In this document: positions 1 to 9,015 of the stretch, piece by piece
How positions within the stretch are numbered: the stretch's first letter is position 1
How the letters are laid out: each line of letters starts with the position of its first letter
Assembly (NCBI RefSeq): GCF_000513955.1
Contig: NZ_AZUZ01000011.1
Location: 38,517 to 95,052 of the forward strand
Reading direction: 5' to 3'
DNA: 56,536 nt
Source of the DNA: Pseudoxanthomonas suwonensis J47
GTDB taxonomy: Bacteria; Pseudomonadota; Gammaproteobacteria; Xanthomonadales; Xanthomonadaceae
Translations under genes and position numbers: made by a program
The notes under the pieces: generated by a model
The model's input: only the letters and a program-made list of their open reading frames with translations
Database searches by the model: none
What the model was told of the DNA's origin: nothing

Positions 1-1
1 C

Positions 2-2371
2 TCGCCGGTGGGCTACACCCCGCAGACGCCGCGCAACCCGCTGTCGAACGAGACGCCTGCAGGCACCGGCTCGCAGGCCAACCAGGACCGCAACAACGGC
101 TGGGGCAGCTTCGGCATCGACGCCAACAACTGCGGCACCGGCCTGCCGCGCCCGGCCAACACGCCGGAGAACATCGCCGCCTACGAGACCGCGACCAACG
201 CCTGGCACCCGCGCTACCCGCGCTACATCCGCACCGCCAGCGAGATCGAACGCATCGGCGTGACCGGCGCGCTGCAGTGGCGCGCCTCCGACGACACCCT
301 GCTCAGCTTCGACGCCATGTACTCGGAGCTGTCCAAGGACCAGCGCGAGGATTCGCTGGGCGCCAACCTGCACCGCGCGGCCAACCTGGGCGGCAAGACC
401 CAGATCGTGGTCCGGGAGGCCGAGGTCGACAGCATGAACCGCCTGGTCTACGGCGTGTTCGACAACGTCGACTTCCGCACCGAGTCCACCAACATCCAGG
501 AATCGACGAAGTTCCAGCAGTACAGCCTGAGCCTGGAACACCACGTCAACGATTCGGTCCGCCTGGACGCGCAGCTGGGCCACTCCAGCTCCGACTACGA
601 GCGGCCGGTGTTCTCGCTGGTCAGCTTCGACAACCAGAACCTGGACGGTTTCGTGCTGGACCTGCGCGGCAACCCCGACATGCCGCGGATGACCTTCCCG
701 TTCGACCTCAACGACGCCTCGGCCTGGTCCTGGCTGGGCTACGGCGCCGTGCCGGTGAACAGCAACGGCACCGCGCGCGGCAGCAACATCAGCGAGGTCC
801 GGCTCAACCCGAGCTATGTCGAGAACAGCTTCGACACGGCCAAGGTCGACCTGCAGTTCGACATCAACCCGACCTTCACCCTCCGCGGCGGCCTGGCCTA
901 CAAGGACTACGACATGGCCTCCGAGGAATACCGGCACATCAGCTACGGCCGCCTGGCCCAGGCGCTGCCGTCCGGGCTCACCGTCGCCGACCTGAGCACC
1001 ACGCTCACCGGCTTCGGCAAGAACCTCTCCGGCGCGCCGTCCAGCTGGCTGGTGCCGGACTTCGGCAAGATCGTCGACCTGCTGGACATCTACTGCAACT
1101 GCGACTCCGGCGCGCAGGGCGGCGACTACCGCTTGGCCAGCATCGGCCACTTCGGCGCCTCGAACAACAACTTCGAGGTCAACGAGCGCAGCATGGCCGC
1201 CTACCTGCAGCTGGACTTCAACACCGACCTGCTGGACCGCGCTCTGCGCGGCAACATCGGCGTGCGCGTGGTCGACACCCGGATCACCGCTTCCGGGTGG
1301 GCGCCGTGCGCGGCGGCCTCGCCCGACCTGAACTCGCCCAACTGCCAGGCCTTCTTCGGCGTGGCCAGCGCCACCGCGGCGCCGGGCGACCGCTACCTGG
1401 TGCGCAGCGAGGTCACCCACGACTACCAGGACGTGCTGCCCTCGCTGAACCTGGCCTGGGACCTGACCGACGAGCTGGTGCTGCGCTTCGGCGCGGCCAA
1501 GACCATGGCCCGGCCGACGCTGGGCTACCTGTCGCCCGGCGTGAGCGGCGGCCCGACCCAGTACTTCGACGACGGCCGCACCTACTCGATCAACATGGGC
1601 AACCCGAAGCTGGACCCGTACCGGTCGACCAACTACGACCTGAGCCTGGAGTGGTACTTCGCCGAAGGCGCGCTGCTGTCCGGCGCGGTGTTCTACAAGG
1701 ACATCGACAGCTACATCCAGCGCACCCGCCTGATCTCCACCTGGGAGGGCATGGGCTACTCGCTGGACCTGCTGCCGGCGGGCTTCACCCCCGACACGCT
1801 GTTCAACGTGCAGAGCTACTACAACACCCCGGGCGGTCCACTGAAGGGCTACGAGCTCAGCTACCAGCAGCCGTTCTCGTTCCTGCCCGGGTTCTGGCGC
1901 AACTTCGGCGTGCAGCTGAACTACACCCACGTGCAGTCCAGCATCCAGTACTGGTTCAGCACCGCGGCCAACAGCAACACCACGGTGGTCACGACCACGA
2001 CCGAGAACGACCTGGTCAACCTGTCGCCGAACTCGCACAACGCGACCCTGTACTACGACGACGGCAGGTTCAGCGCGCGCATCTCCACCAGCTACCGGGA
2101 CGGCTACATCGGCGAGGTGCTCAGCCGCGAGAACGTCTGGGACCTGGACGGCAACGAACTGGTCACCGCCGACGTGACCGGCAAGGATTCGGTGCGCAAC
2201 GTCGACTTCAACATGTCCTACCGGATGAACAGCAAACTGAGCCTGACCTTCGAGGCGATCAACCTCACCGACACGCCGGACCGCCGCTACGTCGACTCGA
2301 CGCTGCGGCTGCCCGACCGCTACACGGTGAACGGCCGCCAGTACTACCTCGGCGTCCGCTACCGCTTCTGA
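2..2371 (+). CDS. TonB-dependent receptor, 5'-truncated by the window edge
   Basis: About 789 residues of a large outer-membrane TonB-dependent receptor are visible. The reading frame is open to base 2, so the signal peptide, TonB box and most of the plug lie upstream of the window. What remains has alternating hydrophobic/aromatic beta strands, Asn/Asp/Gly-rich loops and a C-terminal YYLGVRYRF that ends in Phe, the usual outer-membrane barrel signature. Residues such as MARPTLGYLSPG and GNPKLDPYRSTNYDLSLEWYF match the late barrel segment of the Xanthomonas-type receptors that import plant oligosaccharides. The adjacent pectinolytic genes suggest that oligogalacturonides or rhamnogalacturonan fragments are its substrate; this is inferred from context. 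Energy would come from the TonB/ExbBD module at 34.4-36.8 kb. Confidence 0.9.
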   Translation, partial: SPVGYTPQTPRNPLSNETPAGTGSQANQDRNNGWGSFGIDANNCGTGLPRPANTPENIAAYETATNAWHPRYPRYIRTASEIERIGVTGALQWRASDDTLLSFDAMYSELSKDQREDSLGANLHRAANLGGKTQIVVREAEVDSMNRLVYGVFDNVDFRTESTNIQESTKFQQYSLSLEHHVNDSVRLDAQLGHSSSDYERPVFSLVSFDNQNLDGFVLDLRGNPDMPRMTFPFDLNDASAWSWLGYGAVPVNSNGTARGSNISEVRLNPSYVENSFDTAKVDLQFDINPTFTLRGGLAYKDYDMASEEYRHISYGRLAQALPSGLTVADLSTTLTGFGKNLSGAPSSWLVPDFGKIVDLLDIYCNCDSGAQGGDYRLASIGHFGASNNNFEVNERSMAAYLQLDFNTDLLDRALRGNIGVRVVDTRITASGWAPCAAASPDLNSPNCQAFFGVASATAAPGDRYLVRSEVTHDYQDVLPSLNLAWDLTDELVLRFGAAKTMARPTLGYLSPGVSGGPTQYFDDGRTYSINMGNPKLDPYRSTNYDLSLEWYFAEGALLSGAVFYKDIDSYIQRTRLISTWEGMGYSLDLLPAGFTPDTLFNVQSYYNTPGGPLKGYELSYQQPFSFLPGFWRNFGVQLNYTHVQSSIQYWFSTAANSNTTVVTTTTENDLVNLSPNSHNATLYYDDGRFSARISTSYRDGYIGEVLSRENVWDLDGNELVTADVTGKDSVRNVDFNMSYRMNSKLSLTFEAINLTDTPDRRYVDSTLRLPDRYTVNGRQYYLGVRYRF

Positions 2372-2380
2372 CGTGTCGTA

Positions 2381-2420
2381 CCGGCCACGCCCGCCGCAGT
2401 CCCCCTCCCGGCGTGGCCGG
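2381..2420 (+). other. Strong hairpin after the receptor gene
   Basis: An 11-bp perfect stem (CCGGCCACGCC paired with GGCGTGGCCGG) starts 9 bases after the receptor stop codon. It has no T-run, so it is a weak terminator at best. It may protect the receptor mRNA 3' end or reduce read-through into the lyase gene. The rest of the 200-base gap to the next gene shows nothing recognisable. Confidence 0.4.
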
Positions 2421-2575
2421 CTTGCCCGGACGCGTGCACGGCGCGATCGCCTCGACGGCACGCGGACGGGCGTTTTCCTTCATCCGCCCGGCCGGTATGC
2501 CCGCGCAGCGGCCGGCTCCCATGCCGGGCGATTCCGGCAACGGCGTCGCGCCACGCCTCCACGAAGACCGTATCG

Positions 2576-3628
2576 ATGAGACGCATGCACCTCCGGCTCC
2601 TGCTGCTGACCCTGCTGCTGCCGGCCTCCGCCATGGCCGGCGACACCCACGCGGCCCTCGACCCGGTGGCCGAGAACATGCTGCTGCTGCAGACACCCTC
2701 CGGCGGCTGGTCGAAGCACTACAGCGGGAAGAAGGTCGACTACGACCGCCACTACGACGAAGCCGAGCGCGCCGCGCTGCGTGCGTCCGGCCGCCCGGAC
2801 GACGCCACGATCGACAACCACGCCACCACGAGCGAGATCGCCTACCTGGCGGAGGCGCACGCGCGCACCGGCAATCCCCTCTACCTCGACGCGGCCCGGC
2901 GCGGCGTCGAATACCTGCTGCGCGCCCAGTACGCGAACGGCGGTTGGCCGCAGTTCTTCCCGGACCGCTCCGGCTACCGCGCCCGCATCACCCTCAACGA
3001 CGACGCGATGGTGCATGCGATCGCGCTGCTGCAGGACATCGCCGAACGCCGCGGTGGACTGGCCACGCTGGCACCGGAATTCGGCGCGCGCGCGGCCGAC
3101 GCGGTCGCCCGCGGCATCGACTGCCTGCTTGCGCTGCAGGTACGCATCGACGGCCAGCCCACCATCTGGGCGGCGCAGTACGACGAGGCCAGCCTCGAAC
3201 CGGCACAGGCCCGCAGCTACGAGCTGCCTTCGCTGGCGGTGGCAGAGTCGGTGGGCGTGGTGCGCCTGCTGATGCGCCAGCCGAACCCGGACCCGCGCGT
3301 CGTCGCGGCGATCGAAGCGGCGGCGCGCTGGTTCGAGGCGCACCGCCTGCCCGGCCTCGCCCTGCGCCACGTCGAGGCGCCGCACGAGGAAACCGGCCGC
3401 GATGTGCTCGTGGTACCGTCCCCCGGCGCGTCGTTGTGGGCGCGGTTCCATGATCTGCGCACGCAGCAGCCGCTGTTCGCCAACCGCGACGGCCGGCGCG
3501 TGGACTTCGCCGACCTTCCGAACGAGCGCCGTACCGGCTACGCCTGGTACGGCACCTGGCCCGGGCCACTGCTGGCCGAGGAACTGCCGCGGTGGCGGCA
3601 GGTCCAAGCCGCGGCAGCCCGCCCCTGA
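2576..3628 (+). CDS. pelA: Pectate lyase, PL10 (PelA-like), secreted
   Basis: This 350-residue protein has a Sec signal peptide (residues 1-21, ending PASAMAG). The mature part has PL10 hallmarks: SGGWSKHY (42-49), NGGWPQFFPD (121-130) followed by LNDDAMVHA, then YELPSLAVAESVGVVRLL and a C-terminal YAWYGTWP. PL10 enzymes are (alpha/alpha) toroid lyases that cleave de-esterified polygalacturonate by Ca2+-dependent beta-elimination and give 4,5-unsaturated oligogalacturonides. These would feed the KduI/KduD branch encoded 16 kb downstream. The first ATG is used; an in-frame ATG three codons later would give an equally good signal peptide. It lies 31 bases upstream of the large LamG protein and is probably co-transcribed with it. 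Confidence 0.88.
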   Translation: MRRMHLRLLLLTLLLPASAMAGDTHAALDPVAENMLLLQTPSGGWSKHYSGKKVDYDRHYDEAERAALRASGRPDDATIDNHATTSEIAYLAEAHARTGNPLYLDAARRGVEYLLRAQYANGGWPQFFPDRSGYRARITLNDDAMVHAIALLQDIAERRGGLATLAPEFGARAADAVARGIDCLLALQVRIDGQPTIWAAQYDEASLEPAQARSYELPSLAVAESVGVVRLLMRQPNPDPRVVAAIEAAARWFEAHRLPGLALRHVEAPHEETGRDVLVVPSPGASLWARFHDLRTQQPLFANRDGRRVDFADLPNERRTGYAWYGTWPGPLLAEELPRWRQVQAAAARP

Positions 3629-3659
3629 CCCCACACCGCAACACTGGAACAGCAACACG

Positions 3660-6600
3660 ATGACCCATCCGATCCACCCGGGCAGGCGCCTGCTCGCGAT
3701 CCTCCTCGCTTCCGCACTCGCCTCCCCCGCCCTGGCCGCCGGCAACGCGCCGCAGCTGCTGTTCCGCGTCTCCGCCGATAGCGGCTTCGTCGCCGACCAC
3801 GCCAATGGCGACGCGGTCCCGAACTTCCAGGACAAGGTGAAGATCGTCCCGACCGGCGTGCAGGGCGGCGCGATCGAATGGGCCGACGACGGCGTGCTGG
3901 CCTGGAACGCACCAGGCAACATCTACGCCGAGCGGGGCACGCTGTCGTTCTTCTGGCGCCCGCGCTACGAGGTCGGCGAGGCGCCGTTCGTGATCTTCCG
4001 CGTCGGCTATGCCGACCACAGCAGCTGGGACATGGCCTGGCTGCGGATCGACTGGAACGGGCACGGCTTCGATGCCTTCGTCACCGATGCCAACCTCGCC
4101 CGCACCCGGGTGTCCTTCAGGCTGGACCGGGTGCCTGGCCCGCAGGACTGGATGCACCTGGCCTTCGCCTGGGACGAGACCCAGGGCGTGCGCCTGTACG
4201 TGGACGGGCGCGAGGTCGCGCGCGAGCAGGCGACGGGCGACTACGACGCGGCACTGGACCAGCTCGGCCTCGCCGGGCGGGTGATGGCGCCGTACCAGGT
4301 GCAGAGCCGCTACAACTTCCTGCGCGGCAGCGATTTCGACGAGATCCGCGTGTACGACCGGATGCTCGACGCGCGCGGCGTGGCCGCGCTGGCCAGCCGT
4401 GGCGACCTGGCCAGGGCCACGGCCGACAGCGCGGTGCCGGTCGACACGGGCGCGCGCCGTGCGGCCTGGAACCACCGCTACGGCTGGGAGGCCGGCCGCG
4501 TGCCGCCGGCGCTGCAGGCGCCGGACACCTCGATCCGCCACGTCGGCTTCGACGACGTGAAGGACCTCAAGCAGTGGATGTGGAAGGGCAGCGACGGCAT
4601 TCCCGAGACCACCTGGCCGGGCGTGTACAACCGTTCGCGCCTGCCCGGCCGCAACGACTACTTCCAGCTGCCGGACTGGAACACCTACGTCGAAGGCGGC
4701 AAGGCGCTGGACCTGGCGATGCCGGGCGAGCCGTTCAACCGCATCGAGATCCGCGGCGCGGCCTTCGGCCAGGCCACCTGGAAGGACGCCGACGGCCGCG
4801 AACAGCCGCTGTTCGAGCGTCCGCGCGGCCTGGTCCGCAGCGTCGACCAGTTCGCCACGCGCACCGGCGGCCAGGTGCGCTTCACCAACACCGAGCAGGA
4901 AACCCCGATCCAGGAGATCTGGGCCTACCACGTCAGCGACGCCGCCGAGCCGGAAGGCACGGTCAAGCAGACCTACCTGGTCGACAGCGCGGTGCTGCCC
5001 GACTACGGGAACGTGCAGGCGCTGCGCCAGTACATCGATGGGCGCTTCCTGCCGGAGGCGCGCAGCACGGTGATGGCCCTGCCGAAGGGCGCCGGCTCGC
5101 GCAAGCGCGCTGGCGACGCCGGCCTTGAAGCCGGTCTGCCCACCGAGCCGGCACCGATCGTGCACGTGCTCATCCCCTCCAGCGTCGGCGACGCGCCAGC
5201 GGCGCAGCCGCTGATCCGCAGCTGGGCCTACAGCTGGGAGAACATGTACGACGGCCTCGACGGCGTGGCCATCGACATCCCTGCCCTGGACCTGCCGGCC
5301 ACCGCCAACGGCCTGATCCCGCTCAACATCCGCGTCAAGGATCCGATCTGGCCGGCGCGCGACATGATCGACGTGTCGGTGTCGGTGGCGCCGAAACAGA
5401 AGCGCACCCTGTGGCTGGACCTGCGCGACCGCATCCTCACCGCCGACAGCCTGTGGATCAGCATCGCCTCCGGCGCGCCGGGCTTCGACGCGCACTCGCT
5501 GGACGGCGCCGAGATCCGCCTGGTGTTCAAGGACCGCGCCGAGGCGAAGAAGCAGCACCTGGCCGACCGCTTCAACCAGGTGCGCGACAACTGGGGCTTC
5601 CTGGTCGAGGAGCACACCACCTCCAAGCGCCAGCGCCTGTACGCGCGCGTGCACGCCGACCTCAGCGACCTGCTGCGCGTCGACCCGGACCACGAGCTCG
5701 GCCGCCAGTACTGGAACTACATCAGCTACAACAGCCAGGGCCGCCCGCCGGTGGCCCTGCCGCAGCCGCCGAAGGGCGTGCCGCTGTGGGCGTTCCGCCA
5801 GGTCGAGGACCTGAAGCTGGCGCGCCGCTTCGTCGACTGGTGGATCGACAACCGCCAGGTCGAGTACGGCGATTTCGGTGGCGGCATTTCCGACGACAGT
5901 GACCTGGTCCAGCAGTGGCCGGGCCTGGCGCTGATGGGCGTGATGCCGGACCGGCTCAACGCCTCGCTCACCGCGCTGTCCGACGCGGTCTACCGCAACG
6001 GCATGTTCAGCAACGGCCTCAGCACCATCGAGACCGACGAGCTGCACTCCTACGAGGAAGGCATCAACGCCAACAGCGCGATGCTCTACCTCAACTGGGG
6101 CGACCCGCTCACCCTCGAGCGGCTGATGGAGACGGTGAAGGCGTTCGACGAGAAGATCATCCTGCGCAACCCGCAGGGGCACCTGCTGTTCTCCAGCAAC
6201 TGGTTCGGCGGCAACAAGGTCTACCGCGACCCGAACTGGCAGTGGCAGAAGCCGTACTCGTTCCCGGCGCTGCACCCGGCCTTCCTGCTCGGCGACTGGA
6301 ACGCCGATCCGACCGGCCGCAAGCTGGTCACCGGCCTGGCCGACGGCTACCTGGCCCACGCCTGGACCGGCAAGGACGGGCGCTGGCTGCTGCCCAACGA
6401 GATCCACTGGGCCACCGGCGAAACCCGCGGCGGCGAGCTGCTCGACGGTTCCGGCGGCGGCGACACCATGCACCTGTTCTGGGCGGCTTGGCGCTGGACC
6501 GGCGACGAGCGCTACCTGCGCGCGCTCGACTACCGCATCGGCCGCGGCGGTCCGGCCGGCCTGTCCAACCTCGGCGAGAACTTCATCGGCGTGCTCGGCC

Positions 6601-7499
6601 GCGAGGGCGACTGGGGCAAGGCCCTGGTCGAGGCCGCCGACAAGGGCGCGACCGGCTTCCCGAGCCTGGCCGCGTGGCAGCTGACCGGCGACAAGAAGTA
6701 CCTGGAAGCCCTGCACGCCGAAGGCATCGAGTCGAAGCTGCTGCGCCGCTACATGATGACCGAGGGCCACTGGTGGTCCGACCGCGTCGAGGCGCCGACC
6801 GAGTTCCTGCAGCGCGCGCGCCTGGGCGGCATCGCGCTCAAGCGCAACCAGTCCTATCCGGGCCACACGGTGAGCTGGCGCTTCGCCGAGGCAGACGGCG
6901 CCGAGCAGGTGGCGATCCTGGTGCCGGATCCGCGCCGCGACCGCTTCAAGGTGATCGGCTACAACCTGGGACCGAAGCCGCTGCACGCGAGCATGACCGG
7001 CTGGAACGTCGAGGCCGGCACCTGGCGCATGACCTCGGGCATCGACGGCGACGGCGACGACCGCATCGACGGCAAGCCCAGCACCCGCGAGTTCGCGTTC
7101 GAGAAGAGCGCCTCGGTCGACGTGGTGTTCCCGGCCGGCCGCACCGTGGTGATGGAGTTCGAACTGGTGCAACCGGGCACGCCGGTGGAGACCCGCGCAG
7201 ACCTCGGCATCGGCCGCGGCGACGTGCGCGTGTCCGGTGACGCGGTGGAGGTGACCGTACACAGCCTCGGCCATGCCGCCACGGGGGCTGGTTACGCGGT
7301 ACTGGAAGACGCACGTGGCCGCGAGCTGGCGCGCGTGGCGGTGCCGGCGCTGGAAGCGCCGCTGGACCTGCAGCCGCGCACCACCACCGTCTCGCTGCCG
7401 CTGGGCGGACGCAAGGCCGACGGGCTGTACGTGCGAGTCGGCCTGGAAGGCGACGGCGAGGAAGTGACCCGGCTCAACAACCGCCGCGCCGTGCGCTGA
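3660..7499 (+). CDS. Very large secreted LamG / alpha-toroid / CARDB-like protein, probable pectin-active enzyme
   Basis: The protein has 1279 residues. The start at 3660 gives a clear signal peptide (RRLLAILLASALASPALAAG); the open frame continues upstream but overlaps pelA. In order it shows: a LamG/concanavalin-A-like beta-sandwich (about 30-240, with LSFFWRP, WMHLAFAWDE, VRLYVDGREVA and FDEIRVYDRML); a beta-rich middle part (about 290-600); a long helical region (about 620-1050) with GDFGGGISDDSDLVQQWPG, EEGINANSAMLYLNWGD and LFWAAWRWTGD that looks like an (alpha/alpha) toroid; a Ca-loop-like DGDGDDRIDG; and a C-terminal CARDB-like domain (about 1175-1270). I do not recognise a characterised family. 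The domain style, export and position between a pectate lyase and acetylesterases suggest a polysaccharide lyase or hydrolase acting on rhamnogalacturonan, but the activity is not shown by sequence. Confidence 0.75.
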   Translation: MTHPIHPGRRLLAILLASALASPALAAGNAPQLLFRVSADSGFVADHANGDAVPNFQDKVKIVPTGVQGGAIEWADDGVLAWNAPGNIYAERGTLSFFWRPRYEVGEAPFVIFRVGYADHSSWDMAWLRIDWNGHGFDAFVTDANLARTRVSFRLDRVPGPQDWMHLAFAWDETQGVRLYVDGREVAREQATGDYDAALDQLGLAGRVMAPYQVQSRYNFLRGSDFDEIRVYDRMLDARGVAALASRGDLARATADSAVPVDTGARRAAWNHRYGWEAGRVPPALQAPDTSIRHVGFDDVKDLKQWMWKGSDGIPETTWPGVYNRSRLPGRNDYFQLPDWNTYVEGGKALDLAMPGEPFNRIEIRGAAFGQATWKDADGREQPLFERPRGLVRSVDQFATRTGGQVRFTNTEQETPIQEIWAYHVSDAAEPEGTVKQTYLVDSAVLPDYGNVQALRQYIDGRFLPEARSTVMALPKGAGSRKRAGDAGLEAGLPTEPAPIVHVLIPSSVGDAPAAQPLIRSWAYSWENMYDGLDGVAIDIPALDLPATANGLIPLNIRVKDPIWPARDMIDVSVSVAPKQKRTLWLDLRDRILTADSLWISIASGAPGFDAHSLDGAEIRLVFKDRAEAKKQHLADRFNQVRDNWGFLVEEHTTSKRQRLYARVHADLSDLLRVDPDHELGRQYWNYISYNSQGRPPVALPQPPKGVPLWAFRQVEDLKLARRFVDWWIDNRQVEYGDFGGGISDDSDLVQQWPGLALMGVMPDRLNASLTALSDAVYRNGMFSNGLSTIETDELHSYEEGINANSAMLYLNWGDPLTLERLMETVKAFDEKIILRNPQGHLLFSSNWFGGNKVYRDPNWQWQKPYSFPALHPAFLLGDWNADPTGRKLVTGLADGYLAHAWTGKDGRWLLPNEIHWATGETRGGELLDGSGGGDTMHLFWAAWRWTGDERYLRALDYRIGRGGPAGLSNLGENFIGVLGREGDWGKALVEAADKGATGFPSLAAWQLTGDKKYLEALHAEGIESKLLRRYMMTEGHWWSDRVEAPTEFLQRARLGGIALKRNQSYPGHTVSWRFAEADGAEQVAILVPDPRRDRFKVIGYNLGPKPLHASMTGWNVEAGTWRMTSGIDGDGDDRIDGKPSTREFAFEKSASVDVVFPAGRTVVMEFELVQPGTPVETRADLGIGRGDVRVSGDAVEVTVHSLGHAATGAGYAVLEDARGRELARVAVPALEAPLDLQPRTTTVSLPLGGRKADGLYVRVGLEGDGEEVTRLNNRRAVR

Positions 7500-7523
7500 G
7501 CGGCGCCGGCGAAGTCCACGAGG

Positions 7524-7556
7524 AAGGGCCGGACATCGTCCGGCCCTTTTTCTTTT
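7524..7556 (+). terminator. Rho-independent terminator after the LamG gene
   Basis: An 11-bp stem AAGGGCCGGAC / GTCCGGCCCTT with loop ATC is followed by TTT-TTCTTTT. It ends the receptor-proximal plus-strand unit and separates it from the convergent minus-strand genes. Confidence 0.9.
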
Positions 7557-7593
7557 CCCGATCGGTCACGCGGCGACGATGCCACGCCGCGTG

Positions 7594-7854
7594 TTACAGC
7601 GGCAGCGCCTGCCGCAGCACGACCATGGCGATGGCCGCCACCAGCCACGCCACCACGCGCTTGCCCAGGCCACTGTCGGCCGGCGCGCGCGCGAAGCCCA
7701 CCACGAAGGCATGCGCCGGCAGCGCGATCACCAGCAGGAAGGCGGCGATCCAGTACAGCGTGTCGTCGCCCAGCCACGGCCACAGCCAGGGCATCACCAC
7801 GCCGGTGAATACCCCGGCGAGCGCGGCGGTCAACGGTGTCGGTGTGATCTTCAT
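7594..7854 (-). CDS. Small inner-membrane protein of unknown function
   Basis: The 86-residue product is almost entirely hydrophobic. It has two or three predicted transmembrane helices (about 8-26, 33-53 and 66-84) separated by a short charged segment (ARAPADSGLGKR). I do not recognise the family. It lies 53 bases downstream of the CE12 esterase gene in the same direction and may be its operon partner, though nothing links it to pectin use. Its gene character rests on coherent membrane-protein composition and placement between a terminator and a gene start. Confidence 0.6.
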   Translation of the reverse strand: MKITPTPLTAALAGVFTGVVMPWLWPWLGDDTLYWIAAFLLVIALPAHAFVVGFARAPADSGLGKRVVAWLVAAIAMVVLRQALPL

Positions 7855-7907
7855 GCGGTGGTGGCCTCCCCGTGGCGCCCGAGTCTAGCGCGACCGCGGG
7901 TGCGGGC

Positions 7908-8801
7908 TCACGGGACCAGCTGGCGGCGCAGCGCCGGTACCTGCCGCGCCAGCTCGTCGGCGACGATCGCGGCGAAGAAGGCCGCGCCCTCGCCGCCGAG
8001 GTGGGTGTAGTCGAAGGCCTGCTTCGGCGTGCCCATCGGCTCGACGGACGCGTTGTCCAGCACGGGCGCGACGGCAGGCGCCGGACCCGCGGCCGTCGGC
8101 GGCGCACCGATCGTGGTGCCGGCCTGCGCGGCGGTGACCTGCTCCGGCAGCGGCCGCGCCTGGGCGAAACGCATCGCCTGCACCGGGCCCATGGCCTGCA
8201 CCGCGGCGGTGCTGCGCGCGTGCAGGTCCACCAGCGGCACCTGCAGTTCCTTCGCCACCCGGCGGATGCTTTCCGCCCACGGCGCCAGGTCGTCGACCAG
8301 CTTGCCTTCGCGGAACTGGCGGCGGGTGAGCGGCGTCAGCAGCACCGGCACCGCGCCGGCGGCGCGCGCTTCCCCCACGTAGCGGCGCAGGTTGTCGGGG
8401 AACTCGCGTTCCAGGTCGGTGGAGCGCCCGGGCTTGCCCGGCTGGTCGTTGTGGCCGAACTGGATCAGCACGTACACCGCCTGGTACGGGCCCGGGCCCA
8501 TCTCGTGCAGGGCGATGTCCCAGGAACCTTCCGCGCGGTAGTTGTAGGTGCTGCGCCCGCCGCGGGCCAGGTTCACGCAGGCCACGAACGAGGTGACGTG
8601 GTCGGCGCAGAACGCCGGACCCCAGCCGCCCTGCACCGCGGTGGTCGAGTCGCCGACGAGGACGATCTTGCTGGCGCGGATGGGCGTCACCGGCGGGCGT
8701 TCGCCGATCGACGGGTCGACGGCGGGGTGGACGCTCCCGGCGGCCAGAAGCAGGGCGAGCAGCGAAGCGGGCGGAAGCAGGCGCGGCAGTCCAGGCGTCA
8801 T
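7908..8801 (-). CDS. SGNH/GDSL rhamnogalacturonan acetylesterase, CE12
   Basis: This 297-residue secreted esterase has a signal peptide (residues 1-27). It contains all SGNH blocks: KIVLVGDSTT with the nucleophile Ser, a Gly-containing block (LARGGRST), FGHNDQ with the Asn, and DYTHLGGEGA near the C-terminus with catalytic Asp and His. The order and the DYTHLG motif match CE12 rhamnogalacturonan acetylesterases (RhgT/YesT type), which remove acetyl groups from rhamnogalacturonan I. A Pro/Ala-rich insertion (TIGAPPTAAGPAPAVAPV) just before the Asp/His block is longer than usual. It is transcribed divergently from the GH43 gene; two operator-like sites lie in the shared 214-bp control region. 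Confidence 0.85.
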   Translation of the reverse strand: MTPGLPRLLPPASLLALLLAAGSVHPAVDPSIGERPPVTPIRASKIVLVGDSTTAVQGGWGPAFCADHVTSFVACVNLARGGRSTYNYRAEGSWDIALHEMGPGPYQAVYVLIQFGHNDQPGKPGRSTDLEREFPDNLRRYVGEARAAGAVPVLLTPLTRRQFREGKLVDDLAPWAESIRRVAKELQVPLVDLHARSTAAVQAMGPVQAMRFAQARPLPEQVTAAQAGTTIGAPPTAAGPAPAVAPVLDNASVEPMGTPKQAFDYTHLGGEGAAFFAAIVADELARQVPALRRQLVP

Positions 8802-8839
8802 GACAGGTCATCTCGGGGGAGAAGGCGGGCGAAAACCGC

Positions 8840-8854
8840 TGGCCATCGGTGTCA
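8840..8854 (-). promoter_or_regulatory. Operator-like site O1 (LacI-type) upstream of the CE12 esterase
   Basis: TGGCCATCGGTGTCA lies 39 bp upstream of the esterase start. It matches 14 of 15 bases with the site at 8962 and shares TGG--A-CGGTGTCA with the reverse complement of the sites before kduI and before the TRAP operon. It is proposed as a binding site of the LacI protein encoded at 18506. The assignment is inferred from recurrence only within this locus. Confidence 0.55.
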
Positions 8855-8961
8855 TGCAGGCAGCACGAGCGGTTCCAATGTTGCGCACTGTAGCCCGGAG
8901 CCGGCGCCCGGCCTTGCTGCGGCGCAGGATGGCCGCAGCCACAAGGGTCTGATAGGTTCGT

Positions 8962-8976
8962 TGACCATCGGTGTCA
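8962..8976 (+). promoter_or_regulatory. Operator-like site O2 (LacI-type) upstream of GH43
   Basis: TGACCATCGGTGTCA lies 40 bp before the GH43 start and differs from O1 by one base. The TTGACC at 8961 could double as a -35 element, in which case a bound repressor would block RNA polymerase. No good -10 is seen at the right distance. Confidence 0.55.
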
Positions 8977-9015
8977 TCGCGTGGCACCACCTCCCCCACG
9001 ACCCGAAGGACTGCC

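Noticed and set aside
2994-7274. Minus-strand open frame of 1426 codons opposite the LamG gene
   Set aside because: It is antisense to a clear exported protein and its composition (Ala, Val, Arg, Gly, His low complexity) is typical of shadow frames in GC-rich DNA.
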